64,000 bases of DNA from Betaproteobacteria bacterium (GCA_025356445.1 JANXSZ010000007.1:62001-126000), one strand, 5' to 3'; positions 18,789 through 27,418 are shown, counted from the stretch's first letter. The notes: generated by a model not told the origin, from the letters alone. A program made the numbers and translations.

Positions 18789-19336
18789 CAGGCTCTCCCA
18801 GCACCACGGGTGCGGAATTTAGCTTGCCAATCGGCCAGGGGCATGTAGGTGGGGTCGTCCTTCACCATGGCATAAGTTTCAGCCAGCAGCGCCTCCTCCG
18901 ACAGGGCAAGGTTCAGCGGTGTACCGTAGGGTTGGTTCACATAGTAGGGGGTATCCAGGTAAACCTCCACGCGGTTGCCTTCAGGGTCAAAGTAGTAGAC
19001 AGACCAGGCATTGCCATGGTTCATAGGGCGAATTTCATAAGCGCCGAGTGACTCTGCTTTGTCGCGATTCCAACGCAATTCGGCCAAATCTGGCACTAAG
19101 AATGAGGCCTGCATGATGGTGCTGACCGGTGACTTTTCAGAGCGTCCTGCAGACAAAACCAACTGGTGATGCTGGTCTTCAGTTGCACTCATGAACACCA
19201 GCTTGTTGCCAAAATTGTGACCCAGGCCCTCGTCAGTGATGGTCAAGCGAAAGACCTGGGTGTAAAACTCGACCATCTTGTCCAGGTCGAACACAAAAAT
19301 ACCAAAGTGAGCGGGTGTAGGGCGTGTGACTTGCAT
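18788..19336 (-). CDS. VOC-family protein resembling a single-domain extradiol dioxygenase
   Basis: The 182-residue protein begins 'RPTPAHFGIFVFDLDKMVEFY', a VOC metal-binding start with His near residue 10. It has 'HHQLVLSAG' and the stretch 'MNHGNAWSVYYFDPEGNRVE'. That stretch fits the extradiol ring-cleavage dioxygenase signature H-x5-[LIVMF]-Y-x2-D-P-x-G-x3-E except at one flanking residue. 'LDTPYYV' follows. These residues would supply the 2-His-1-Glu iron site. It is half the size of classical two-domain enzymes. It is fused by overlap to the aldehyde dehydrogenase. Glyoxalase-like lyase activity is an alternative. Confidence 0.75.
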   Translation of the reverse strand: MQVTRPTPAHFGIFVFDLDKMVEFYTQVFRLTITDEGLGHNFGNKLVFMSATEDQHHQLVLSAGRSEKSPVSTIMQASFLVPDLAELRWNRDKAESLGAYEIRPMNHGNAWSVYYFDPEGNRVEVYLDTPYYVNQPYGTPLNLALSEEALLAETYAMVKDDPTYMPLADWQAKFRTRGAGRA

Positions 19337-19363
19337 GCTTGTATCCTTGAAATTTCTCGAAAA

Positions 19364-20377
19364 TTACTGCCGAACCAGCTTGGCATCGGCCACCAGCTGG
19401 CTCCAGCGCTTGATGTCGGCACTGATCGCGGCTTTCAACTCCTCCGGGCTGCTGGCCAGCACCACACCACCCGTACTCTCCTCCAGCCGAGCGCGAACGC
19501 TGCCATTGCGCAAAGCAGCACGCACCTCAGCGTTCAAGCGATCGACAATAGCCTTGGGAGTCCCCATCGGGGCGAGCAGGGCAATCCATGAACTCACCTC
19601 GAAGTTCGGCATACCTTGTTCGGCTACCGTGGGTAACTGAGGTAAGCCTTGCCAGCGGCTGCTACCCGTGGTCGCTAGGGCACGCAACTTGCCCGCCTTG
19701 ATGTGCGCTACAACAGCGGTAGGTGCCACCATGGCGAAGTCCAGCTCATTGCCTAACAAGGCGGTGATGGCCGGGGCTTCGCCACGGTAAGGCACATGGG
19801 TAACGCTGACACTGGCACTGCGCCCCAACAACTCGCCGGCCATATGCTGGCCAGTGCCCTGGCCTGCCGAGCCAAAATTCAAAGCCCCAGCTTTGACCTT
19901 GGCAGCGCTCAACAGGTCTTGCAGATTGCGGTACTTGCTCTCGTTATTAACCACCAGCAGGAAGGGAAAGCTGGTTAGCGTGGAGACCGGCTGAAATGCA
20001 GTTTCGGTCACGTAAGGCAAGCTCTGGTACATCGCGGGGGCAATGGCGTGGGCCCCGGTGGCAATCAGCAGGGTCAACCCGTCAGCCCGAGCCTTGGCAA
20101 CAGCATCCGCCGCGATAGTGCCACCAGCTCCGGGTTTGGCCTCGACCACAAAGGGCTGACCCATAGCCTTGGCCATCTCACCCGTCACGATACGGGCCAC
20201 GGTATCGGCATTGCCTCCAGCCGGAAAGCCCTGGAACACGCGCACCGGTCGATCAGGGTAGCTGGCCGTGGATTGGGCCCATCCCGAGAAACTGGCCGTA
20301 GCAGCGGCACCTAACGCAATAAAAGCCAGGCATCTGCGTCGCATATGCAGCGCCCCTGAGGTATGACTGAGAATCAT
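19364..20377 (-). CDS. Bug/TctC-family periplasmic solute-binding protein
   Basis: After an N-terminus that contains 'MRRRCLAFIALGAAATASFSG' (signal peptide), the mature protein starts 'YPDRPVRVFQGFPAGGNADTVAR', the Bug family hallmark, and later has 'AGQGTGQHMAGELL' and 'PMGTPKAIVDRL'. The ATG at 20377 overlaps the upstream FAH gene stop as ATGA; an internal ATG at 20344 would give a tighter signal peptide. Cotranscription with the FAH and CaiB genes suggests it delivers or senses the substrate of this pathway. Confidence 0.9.
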   Translation of the reverse strand: MILSHTSGALHMRRRCLAFIALGAAATASFSGWAQSTASYPDRPVRVFQGFPAGGNADTVARIVTGEMAKAMGQPFVVEAKPGAGGTIAADAVAKARADGLTLLIATGAHAIAPAMYQSLPYVTETAFQPVSTLTSFPFLLVVNNESKYRNLQDLLSAAKVKAGALNFGSAGQGTGQHMAGELLGRSASVSVTHVPYRGEAPAITALLGNELDFAMVAPTAVVAHIKAGKLRALATTGSSRWQGLPQLPTVAEQGMPNFEVSSWIALLAPMGTPKAIVDRLNAEVRAALRNGSVRARLEESTGGVVLASSPEELKAAISADIKRWSQLVADAKLVRQ

Positions 20378-21240
20378 TGCGCAGCCTGAACAACAGTGTT
20401 ACGCAGGCGACCGATGGCTTCGATCTCAACCTCAATCACGTCACCGGGCACCATGAAGTGCGGCGGCTTGACACTCCAGCCCACACCACCAGGCGTGCCA
20501 GTGATGATCACGTCTCCGGGCATCAAGGTAAAGATGGTCGAGGCGTATTCAATTTGCTGCGCCACATTAAAAATCATGTTCGCAGTTGTGGTCGATTGCA
20601 TTTGCTTGCCGTTCAACCAGGTCTTGAGCCACAGTTCTCGCTTGGGATCGATCTCATCCGCCGTCACCATCCAAGGGCCAAATGCACCGGTGGATTCGAA
20701 GTTTTTCCCAGCGCAAATTGATTTGGCGTGAAACTGCCACTCGCGAATGCTGGCATCGTTGTAAACCGAGTAGCCCGCAATGTGCTCATGGGCACGCTCA
20801 ACAGGGATATTGCGTCCAGGCTTGCCAATAATGACTGCCAGCTCGCCCTCCCAGTCCAAGGAATTTGAACAGTGAGGGCGAAGAATGGGCTGTTCGTGTC
20901 CGCACTGAGAACGCCAAACGCGCAAGAAGATTGGCGGAAACGCCGACAACTCGCGATCCAATCCGGCCGCGACCACTTCCTTGTGGTGGTCCATGTAATT
21001 GCGGATCGCGCAGATGATTTTTTCAGGCTGCGGGATAACGGGCAGGAACGCTACGCTGGCGAGAGGAATGTCAGCGGTAACGGTTGCGACGTCATTGGCA
21101 GCCTGAGGTACACGCCCTGCAGCAATGTAAGCTTGCAGCGTTGGGTACTGGGGGTAAGCACGCCCCAGATCGGCCACCATGTCGCCGACGACGGCACCCC
21201 AGGTTTCACGGTTTTGGAATTTGAATGACAGCAGTTTCAT
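20374..21240 (-). CDS. Fumarylacetoacetate hydrolase-family protein
   Basis: The 288-residue protein has the FAH C-terminal domain: 'KIICAIRNYMDHHKEV', 'DWEGELAVIIGKPGRNIP' (acidic metal-binding triad E..E..D region), 'GYSVYNDASIREWQ' and 'MPGDVIITGTPGGVGWS'. The family splits or isomerises beta-diketo acids and includes 2-hydroxyhepta-2,4-diene-dioate isomerase, oxaloacetate and oxalocrotonate decarboxylases, and ureidoglycolate lyase-like enzymes. The start ATG gives the standard 'MKLLSFKFQNRETWG'. Stop and next start overlap with the Bug gene. The exact reaction is not readable. Confidence 0.87.
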   Translation of the reverse strand: MKLLSFKFQNRETWGAVVGDMVADLGRAYPQYPTLQAYIAAGRVPQAANDVATVTADIPLASVAFLPVIPQPEKIICAIRNYMDHHKEVVAAGLDRELSAFPPIFLRVWRSQCGHEQPILRPHCSNSLDWEGELAVIIGKPGRNIPVERAHEHIAGYSVYNDASIREWQFHAKSICAGKNFESTGAFGPWMVTADEIDPKRELWLKTWLNGKQMQSTTTANMIFNVAQQIEYASTIFTLMPGDVIITGTPGGVGWSVKPPHFMVPGDVIEVEIEAIGRLRNTVVQAAQ

Positions 21241-21270
21241 GGTTTTATCTCGGTAGGGATGAGTGGGTTA

Positions 21271-21303
21271 AATGAATGAATGAATCAATCGAGCGAGCGA
21301 GCG
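21271..21303. repeat. Tetranucleotide tracts between caiB-like and FAH genes
   Basis: AATG repeated three times plus AAT (21271-21285) is followed after CAAT by CGAG repeated three times plus CG (21290-21303). They lie in the 66-base spacer. Such short tracts may vary by slippage, but three units is few and the effect on expression is unknown. Confidence 0.5.
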
Positions 21304-21306
21304 TAA

Positions 21307-22479
21307 TCAGAGCTGCCGCAAAACTTCGGCGGTATCAGCCCCCAGTGCCGGGGCCGCTGTTTGGTAACGTACTGGCGTCTTGGACAGACGCAAGGGACTC
21401 GCCACCCCAGGGGCTGTACCTGTAATGGGATGGGGAACATCGATCCGTAAGCCCTTGGCGATCACATGCGGATCCGCAAAGACTTGCTCTAGCGTGTTGA
21501 TCGGCCCACAAGGCACATTGGCTTTCTCAAGCAATGCAATCCAGTCGTTCGTCGTTTTGTATACCGTCGCTTGACGAAGCAATGGCACCAGCTGGCTGCG
21601 GTTTTTCACCCGTTCTGCATTGGTGGCAAAGCGGGGGTCTACAGACCACTCAGGATGCTCTGCGACTCGACAGAACGAGGCAAATTGACTGTCATTGCCG
21701 ACCGCCAAAATCATGTCACCGTCTGCCGTGGGAAAAGCCTGGTAGGGCACGATACTTGGATGTGCATTGCCCATGCGCTCGGGTGATTTACCTGTCGTAA
21801 GGTAGTTCAGCGCCTGGTTGGCCAGACAGGAGACCTGCACATCCAGCAAGGCCAGATCAATGTGTTGACCTTCGCCTGATTTTTCGCGCCAAGCCACTGC
21901 AGCCAGAATCCCTGCCACAGCGTGCAAGCCCGTCATCACATCGGTCAGGGCGACCCCCACCTTGACCGGGCCACCGCCCTCTTCACTGTCGGGCTGCCCC
22001 GTCAAACTCATCAACCCACCCATGCCCTGAATCATGAAGTCGTAGCCCGGCCTCTGGGCATAGGGCCCAGTCTGACCGAACCCCGTGATGGAGCAATAAA
22101 TTAACCGGGGGTTGAGTTGGGACAAGCTGGTGTAATCCAGCCCGTATTTGGCTAAACCGCCCACTTTGAAATTCTCGATCAAGATATCGGACTGCATGGC
22201 AAGCGCCCGTATGCTGGCCTGCCCCGCGGGTGACGCAATGTCCAGTGCAACCGATTTCTTATTGCGATTAGTACAAAGAAAGTAAGCCGACTCCACGGCG
22301 TTACCTTTCGCATCTTCCAAATAAGGAGGCCCCCATCCACGGGTATCGTCACCTCGCTCGGGGTTCTCGATTTTGATGATCTCAGCGCCCAAATCGCCCA
22401 GCATTTGACTGGCCCAAGGGCCAGCCAAAATACGGGAAAGATCCAGCACACGCAAATGCGACAACGCGCCTGTATTCAT
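21307..22479 (-). CDS. CaiB/BaiF family CoA-transferase (candidate glutarate CoA-transferase)
   Basis: The 390-residue class III CoA-transferase shows 'LSHLRVLDLSRILAGPWASQMLGDLGAEIIKIENPERGDDTR', including the nucleotide-contacting and catalytic-Asp regions of the family. It also has 'CSITGFGQTGPYAQRPGYDFMIQGMGG' and 'VGVALTDVMTGLHAVAGI'. The ATG at 22479 is preferred to a TTG at 22497. It sits 14 bases after gcdH. In mammals (SUGCT) and pseudomonads a CaiB-type enzyme charges glutarate to glutaryl-CoA, the substrate of GcdH, so the pairing suggests the same role here. Other dicarboxylates are possible. Confidence 0.87.
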   Translation of the reverse strand: MNTGALSHLRVLDLSRILAGPWASQMLGDLGAEIIKIENPERGDDTRGWGPPYLEDAKGNAVESAYFLCTNRNKKSVALDIASPAGQASIRALAMQSDILIENFKVGGLAKYGLDYTSLSQLNPRLIYCSITGFGQTGPYAQRPGYDFMIQGMGGLMSLTGQPDSEEGGGPVKVGVALTDVMTGLHAVAGILAAVAWREKSGEGQHIDLALLDVQVSCLANQALNYLTTGKSPERMGNAHPSIVPYQAFPTADGDMILAVGNDSQFASFCRVAEHPEWSVDPRFATNAERVKNRSQLVPLLRQATVYKTTNDWIALLEKANVPCGPINTLEQVFADPHVIAKGLRIDVPHPITGTAPGVASPLRLSKTPVRYQTAAPALGADTAEVLRQL

Positions 22480-22493
22480 AACGGTACTCACTC

Positions 22494-23684
22494 TCAAGAA
22501 AATGCAGGAATATGGGTCTGAGCGCGCCCCAGAATCAACGCATGAACATCGTGCGTGCCCTCATAGGTATTGACTACCTCCAGATTGACCATGTGGCGAA
22601 TGACGCCAAACTCATCGCTGATACCGTTGCCACCCAGCATGTCACGGGCCGTACGGGCAACCTCCAGGGCTTTACCGCATGAGTTACGCTTGAACAGGCT
22701 GGTCAGCTCGACCGCTGCGACACCCTCATCTTTCATGCGACCAAAGCGCAGGCAGCCATTCAGACCGAGCGTGATCTCAGTTTGCATATCCACCAATTTC
22801 TTTTGCACCAACTGATTGGCCGCAAGTGGGCGAGCAAACTGTTGGCGGTCCAGTACGTATTGACGGGCACGAGCCCAGCAATCTTCCGCCGCGCCTAACG
22901 CACCCCAGGCAATGCCGTAGCGCGCACTGTCAAGGCAGGTAAACGGGCCTTTGAGTCCTTTGGCAGTGGGCAACATATTGTCTTGAGGCACAAAAACCTG
23001 CTCCATCACGATGCAACCGGTGATGCAAGCCCGCATACCCACTTTGCCCTGGATGGCGGGCGTGGACAAACCCTTCCAACCTTTCTCCAGAATAAAACCA
23101 CGAATTTCGTCCTTGCCCGTAGCCTCATCGGCCAGCTTGGCCCAAACAACCAGCACATCAGCCACTGGGCTGAGGCTGATCCACATTTTGGAACCCGAAA
23201 GCACATAGCCTCCATCCACTGCCGTGGCCCGCGTAGACAGACTGGCCGGGTCAGAACCACTGTTGAGTTCGGTCAATCCAAAGCAGCCAATCCATTCACC
23301 ACTGGCAAGCTTGGGCAGGTATTTCTGCCGCTGTGCATCACTGCCAAAAGCATCAATGGGCAGCATGACCAAACTATGCTGCACGCTCATCATGGTGCGG
23401 TAGGCCGAATCCACACGTTCCAATTCACGTGCAATCAACCCATAGCTGACGTAGCTTAAGCCGCAGCCAAATGGCGCGGGAATCGCGGCGGCCAACAAGC
23501 CCAGTTCGCCCATCTCACGAAACAGCAACGTGTCCATGCGCTCATGGCGAAAAGCGTCGAGGATGCGGGGAGCCAACTGACCCTGGGCATAGGCGTGGGT
23601 AGCGTCACGCACGGCGCGCTCATCGGGTGTGAGTTGCTGCTCTAGCAACAGAGGGTCATTCCAGATAAAAGGGGTTGCGGGCAT
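22494..23684 (-). CDS. gcdH: Glutaryl-CoA dehydrogenase
   Basis: The 396-residue acyl-CoA dehydrogenase has '[21 protein letters not shown]' (FAD and substrate binding), '[20 protein letters not shown]', '[20 protein letters not shown]' and the C-terminal '[19 protein letters not shown]'. The glutamate in YEGTHD is the catalytic base of glutaryl-CoA dehydrogenases, and the arginine in '[11 protein letters not shown]' is at the place where that subgroup binds the distal carboxylate. The enzyme oxidises and decarboxylates glutaryl-CoA to crotonyl-CoA. The start at 23684 removes a non-conserved 15-residue extension. It is the first gene of the leftward catabolic run, divergent from a LysR regulator. 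Confidence 0.9.
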   Translation of the reverse strand: MPATPFIWNDPLLLEQQLTPDERAVRDATHAYAQGQLAPRILDAFRHERMDTLLFREMGELGLLAAAIPAPFGCGLSYVSYGLIARELERVDSAYRTMMSVQHSLVMLPIDAFGSDAQRQKYLPKLASGEWIGCFGLTELNSGSDPASLSTRATAVDGGYVLSGSKMWISLSPVADVLVVWAKLADEATGKDEIRGFILEKGWKGLSTPAIQGKVGMRACITGCIVMEQVFVPQDNMLPTAKGLKGPFTCLDSARYGIAWGALGAAEDCWARARQYVLDRQQFARPLAANQLVQKKLVDMQTEITLGLNGCLRFGRMKDEGVAAVELTSLFKRNSCGKALEVARTARDMLGGNGISDEFGVIRHMVNLEVVNTYEGTHDVHALILGRAQTHIPAFS

Positions 23685-23708
23685 CGTCACGTCTTTCTTT
23701 GCATTTTT

Positions 23709-23728
23709 TGCACATGAGGGTATGTGCA
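23709..23728. promoter_or_regulatory. LysR-type operator 1 in gcdH–lysR spacer
   Basis: TGCACAT (23709-23715) and ATGTGCA (23722-23728) form a perfect 7-bp inverted repeat with a 6-base spacer, 25 bases upstream of the gcdH start. It shares the TGCAC/GTGCA core with operator 2, 64 bases away centre to centre. Confidence 0.65.
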
Positions 23729-23772
23729 CGGCTGAAATTTACCCTTGTGAAGGCATACTTTCAAACGCTTTG

Positions 23773-23792
23773 TTTGCACTTACTTGTGCAAA
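23773..23792. promoter_or_regulatory. LysR-type operator 2 near lysR start
   Basis: TTTGCAC (23773-23779) and GTGCAAA (23786-23792) form a perfect 7-bp inverted repeat with a 6-base spacer. It ends 30 bases before the regulator's ATG. This fits the recognition site through which LysR proteins repress their own gene, with operator 1 as the activation site. Confidence 0.65.
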
Positions 23793-23822
23793 AATTGCAA
23801 GTCATTTACCAAAAAATCCACT

Positions 23823-24731
23823 ATGCGCAGAAAAATACCCAGCACCGCCGCGTTAAGCGCCTTTGAAGCAGCAGCACGCCATATGAGCTTCACAAAGGCT
23901 GCCGACGAATTAGCCTTGTCGCAAAGCGCCGTATGCAGACAAATCGGAGGGCTGGAGGACTATCTGAGCGTCAAGCTGTTTCGCCGCTCCAAACGCGGTG
24001 TGGTGCTGACAGATGCGGGGGCCGACTACCAACGCCAGATCACCAAGCGCCTCGACGAAATGGAGCGCGATACGCTGGACTTGATGGCTCGCCAAGGCCG
24101 CGGTGGCACGCTGGAGCTTGCCGTTGTACCCACTTTTGGAACACGCTGGCTGCTGCCACGCCTGCCCAATTTCATCAAAGAGCATCCGGCAATTACCCTC
24201 AATCTGTCCAGCCGGACCCGTCCCTTTTTGTTTGACGACACCAACCTGGACGCGGCCATCTACGCCGGGGATGGCTACTGGCCCGGCGCGGTTGCCACCT
24301 ACTTGATGGAAGAAACCCTGATCCCCGTGTGCAGCCCTGCTTTGATTGCGCCACAAACCCGAGTGACGCCGCAAGAATTAGCGAAATTGCCGCTGCTACA
24401 ACAAAGCACACGTCCCTATGCGTGGCGACACTGGTTCGAGTCCACAGGCTATGTGCCTGGCCATGAATTGGTCGGCCCCCGCTACGAGCTTTTCTTCATG
24501 TCCATACAGGCGGCAGCAGTAGGCATGGGCGTCGCCCTGGTGCCCGAATATGACCTGACGGATGATCTGGCCATGGGCCGATTGATCATTCCCGTGCCCC
24601 ACGCTGCGCCAAGCGACAGAGCCTACTACCTGGTCAGCCCTGAGCACAAGAACGAAAATCCACTGTTAGAAACCTTCAGAAACTGGTTGCTGCAGCAGTC
24701 TTGCGCCGCAAATAGATTGACCCATGGATGA
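23823..24731 (+). CDS. LysR-family transcriptional regulator (GcdR/GcvA-like)
   Basis: The 302-residue protein has an N-terminal winged helix-turn-helix: 'STAALSAFEAAARHMSFTKAADELALSQSAVCRQIGGLEDYLSVKLFRRSKRGVVLTDAG'. A periplasmic-binding-like effector domain follows (~90-295) with 'GTLELAVVPTFGTRWLLPRL' and 'AYYLVSPEHKNENPLLETFRNWL', the pattern of the GcvA subgroup. The ATG at 23823 is chosen because the N-terminus then matches the family. It is divergent from gcdH with two operators between them, so it is the probable glutarate-responsive activator. The effector is inferred from position only. Confidence 0.92.
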   Translation: MRRKIPSTAALSAFEAAARHMSFTKAADELALSQSAVCRQIGGLEDYLSVKLFRRSKRGVVLTDAGADYQRQITKRLDEMERDTLDLMARQGRGGTLELAVVPTFGTRWLLPRLPNFIKEHPAITLNLSSRTRPFLFDDTNLDAAIYAGDGYWPGAVATYLMEETLIPVCSPALIAPQTRVTPQELAKLPLLQQSTRPYAWRHWFESTGYVPGHELVGPRYELFFMSIQAAAVGMGVALVPEYDLTDDLAMGRLIIPVPHAAPSDRAYYLVSPEHKNENPLLETFRNWLLQQSCAANRLTHG

Positions 24732-24883
24732 CTGCGCTAACACCAAAGTGCAACGGGATAATGGAACCGTCAGTCAAGACATTGCCCGTTTCTAAGTTTT
24801 CTGCCAAATGACAGAGGGGTAGCTGGACAAAAAATAAATCTAAAAAATTAAATTTCTTCATACAAATCAATATGATAGAAATC

Positions 24884-25660
24884 ATGAAAATTGCCACCTG
24901 GAACGTCAACTCCCTCACTGTCCGTGCCCCCCAGGTACTGGACTGGCTGGCCGACAACCCGGTCGATGTGCTGGGGCTTCAAGAACTAAAGCTGACTGAG
25001 GATAAATTTCCGTTTGCGGTCTTTGAAGCGGCGGGATACAGTGCTTGCGCCTTGGGCCAAAAAACGTACAACGGCGTGGCGTTGCTGAGCCGCTTGCCCA
25101 TCGCCGATGTACAAAAAAATATTCCAGGCTTTGAAGATGAGCAAGCACGGGTGATTGCAGGCACGGTGCTATCGGCTGCGGGGCCGGTGCGGGTGGTGAA
25201 TGGCTATTTCGTCAATGGCCAAGCGCCAGACAGTGACAAGTTCGCCTACAAAATGCGCTGGCTGACAGCGTTGCAAGCCTGGTTGAAGCTGGAATTAACC
25301 CAGTACCCTCGACTGGTTCTGGTGGGAGACTTCAACATCACAGCGGATGACCGCGACAGCTACGACCCCGAAGGTCTGCGCGAAACCATTCACCACACCA
25401 CAGCGGAACGAGATCACTTCAAAGCCTTGATCAGCTTGGGGCTGACAGATGCTTTTCGTCAGTTTGAGCAACCCGAGAAAAGTTTTTCATGGTGGGATTA
25501 CCGTGATTTTGGCTTCCGCCGCAACCGAGGCCTGCGCATTGACTACACCTTGGTCAGTGATGCGCTCAAACCTCAGGTTCAAGCCTGTGTGATTGACAAG
25601 CTGCCTCGCAAGAATGAACGGCCCAGCGACCATACACCGGTCACTGTTACTCTTTCATAA
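24884..25660 (+). CDS. xthA: Exodeoxyribonuclease III
   Basis: The start at 24884 gives the conserved 'MKIATWNVNSLTVRAPQVLDWL'. Catalytic residues are visible in 'LGLQELKLTE' (Glu34), 'GYFVNGQ' (Tyr), 'RLVLVGDFNITADDRDSYDP' (Asp/Asn) and 'ERPSDHTPVTV' (terminal Asp-His). The enzyme repairs AP sites and trims 3' ends. Length 258 is normal. A 150-base AT-rich spacer with no clear gene separates it from lysR. Confidence 0.95.
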   Translation: MKIATWNVNSLTVRAPQVLDWLADNPVDVLGLQELKLTEDKFPFAVFEAAGYSACALGQKTYNGVALLSRLPIADVQKNIPGFEDEQARVIAGTVLSAAGPVRVVNGYFVNGQAPDSDKFAYKMRWLTALQAWLKLELTQYPRLVLVGDFNITADDRDSYDPEGLRETIHHTTAERDHFKALISLGLTDAFRQFEQPEKSFSWWDYRDFGFRRNRGLRIDYTLVSDALKPQVQACVIDKLPRKNERPSDHTPVTVTLS

Positions 25661-25684
25661 GACTCGCAAGACAGGAATGCTCTT

Positions 25685-25735
25685 GTTTTTATAGCTAATT
25701 ATGCCTATCCAGTGGGCATAAGCAGACTATTTTGG
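25685..25735. repeat. TATAGCT-type small repeat with hairpin, between xthA and ntrC
   Basis: The element runs from GTTTTTATAGCTAATT through a hairpin formed by TTATGCC (25699-25705) and GGCATAA (25715-25721) to ACTATTTTGGG. It shares its left part with 9061-9073. The arrangement fits a small mobile-looking repeat that I recall from Comamonadaceae. It lies between convergent genes and may stop transcription from both. Confidence 0.6.
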
Positions 25736-25741
25736 GTTAGA

Positions 25742-27418
25742 TCACTCCAAACCCAGCTCTTGAATCTTACGGGTGATCGTGTTGCGGCCTATCCCTAATT
25801 TTTGTGCAGCCTCAATACGCCGGCCCCGAGTGTTAGCCAAGGCCGTGAGGATCAGTTTGGATTCGAAACGGCGCGTCAGAGCGTCCCAGACATCGTGTCG
25901 ACCTGTCGCCAGCAGCAGCAGCGCTTCGTCTTCCAAACCCTGCTCCCAAGCCTTGGGATCAGCAGCGATACCGATCAGGGGTACAACCGCATGCGGACTT
26001 GATCCTTGGTTATCTCCCTCCGAAGCAGTCGCGCCCATGAGCCTAGGGGAAAAGCTCTCACGTGGTTCTTGAGCGCTTTCGGGTACATCGAAAGTGGAGG
26101 AGGAGGCTGGTGCGCTATAAACCGCAGCAGCCACCGTGGGAACAATGAAGGTATTGCTCACCGGCTGGCCTGCAGCTACACCGGTAGGTTCTGAGCGGTA
26201 GCCACCAATGGAAACCACCGCAGGGGCTTCAGGTGCTACCTGGTTTTCAGCGGTGCCGCTGAGCACCTCTGGCGGTAAATCTTTGGGTTCTATGACTTGC
26301 GCTGGGGCCATCACTGTCAGCCAATGGCAGACGTTCTCGAGCTGGCGCACATTGCCAGGGAAAGCGAACAAGCCTAGGCGAGTCAGTGCGGAATCGGCTA
26401 TGCGCTTGGGCTCTACACCGAGTTGCTGGGCACTTTGCTGCAAAAAGTGGCGTGTCAGCATGGGGACGTCTTCGCGACGCTCACGCAGGGCAGGCAGGCG
26501 TAACCGGATGACGTTCAGGCGGTGAAACAAATCCTCACGGAAACCGCCTTCTTTGACGCGCTGCTCCAGATCCTGGTGGGTAGCGGCAATGACGCGCACA
26601 TTGGTTTTGACAGCGTTGTGCCCACCCACCCGGTAAAAATGCCCGTCACTCAGCACCCGCAGTAAGCGGGTTTGCAAATCGAACGGCATATCGCCAATTT
26701 CATCAAGGAACAGCGTGCCGCCATCAGCTTGCTCAAAGCGGCCTCGGCGCATGGTTTGCGCGCCAGTGAAGGCCCCACGTTCGTGGCCAAACAGCTCGCT
26801 TTCCAGCAGGTCCTTAGGAATTGCTGCCGTATTGATAGCAACAAAAGGCCCATTGGCGCGCGGGCTGTGCTTGTGAAGGGCTCGGGCAACCAGCTCTTTG
26901 CCTGAACCAGATTCTCCGGTAATCATCACCGTGACATTGCTTTGACTCAAGCGACCAATAGCACGGAACACGTCTTGCATGGCAGGCGCTTGGCCCAGCA
27001 TTTCAGGTGCAGCAGCCATGCGTTCTTCGGCCACCTCTTCGCGCTGGCTTTCTTCAACGGCACGGCGAATCAACTCGACGGCTTTGGGCAGATCAAAGGG
27101 CTTGGGCAGGTATTCGAAAGCACCACCCTGAAAGGCGGACACGGCGCTGTCCAAATCGGAAAAGGCCGTCATGATGATGACCGGCAGACCGGGTTGTTTT
27201 TCCTTCACCTTGGCCAGCAGCTCCAGACCAGAGCCACCGGGCATGCGGATATCGCTGACCAGGACTTGAGGACCGTCTTCATCCGCAGACGTGGCCAGGG
27301 CGGTCAGTACGTCACGGGGGTTGGTGAAGCTGCGGGTGGGCAAGCCCTCACGTGATAACGCTTTCTCCAGAACAAAACGGATGGACTGGTCGTCATCTAC
27401 TATCCAAATGGGTTTCAT
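25742..27418 (-). CDS. ntrC: Nitrogen regulator NtrC (NR-I), long-linker form
   Basis: The sigma-54 activator has a receiver domain (1-120, '[17 protein letters not shown]' with the phosphorylated Asp), an AAA+ domain (~145-375, '[16 protein letters not shown]', '[33 protein letters not shown]') and a Fis-type helix-turn-helix at the end ('[23 protein letters not shown]'). At 558 residues it is ~90 longer than enterobacterial NtrC. The extra length is a Val/Ala/Ser/Pro-rich linker between AAA+ and DNA-binding domains (about 385-475). It is downstream of ntrB on the same strand and probably drives glnA from the sigma-54 promoter described below. Confidence 0.95.
   Translation of the reverse strand: MKPIWIVDDDQSIRFVLEKALSREGLPTRSFTNPRDVLTALATSADEDGPQVLVSDIRMPGGSGLELLAKVKEKQPGLPVIIMTAFSDLDSAVSAFQGGAFEYLPKPFDLPKAVELIRRAVEESQREEVAEERMAAAPEMLGQAPAMQDVFRAIGRLSQSNVTVMITGESGSGKELVARALHKHSPRANGPFVAINTAAIPKDLLESELFGHERGAFTGAQTMRRGRFEQADGGTLFLDEIGDMPFDLQTRLLRVLSDGHFYRVGGHNAVKTNVRVIAATHQDLEQRVKEGGFREDLFHRLNVIRLRLPALRERREDVPMLTRHFLQQSAQQLGVEPKRIADSALTRLGLFAFPGNVRQLENVCHWLTVMAPAQVIEPKDLPPEVLSGTAENQVAPEAPAVVSIGGYRSEPTGVAAGQPVSNTFIVPTVAAAVYSAPASSSTFDVPESAQEPRESFSPRLMGATASEGDNQGSSPHAVVPLIGIAADPKAWEQGLEDEALLLLATGRHDVWDALTRRFESKLILTALANTRGRRIEAAQKLGIGRNTITRKIQELGLE

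Noticed and set aside
24732-24883. A gene or small RNA in the AT-rich spacer between lysR and xthA
   Set aside because: No frame with a ribosome site and no clear promoter-terminator pair was seen.
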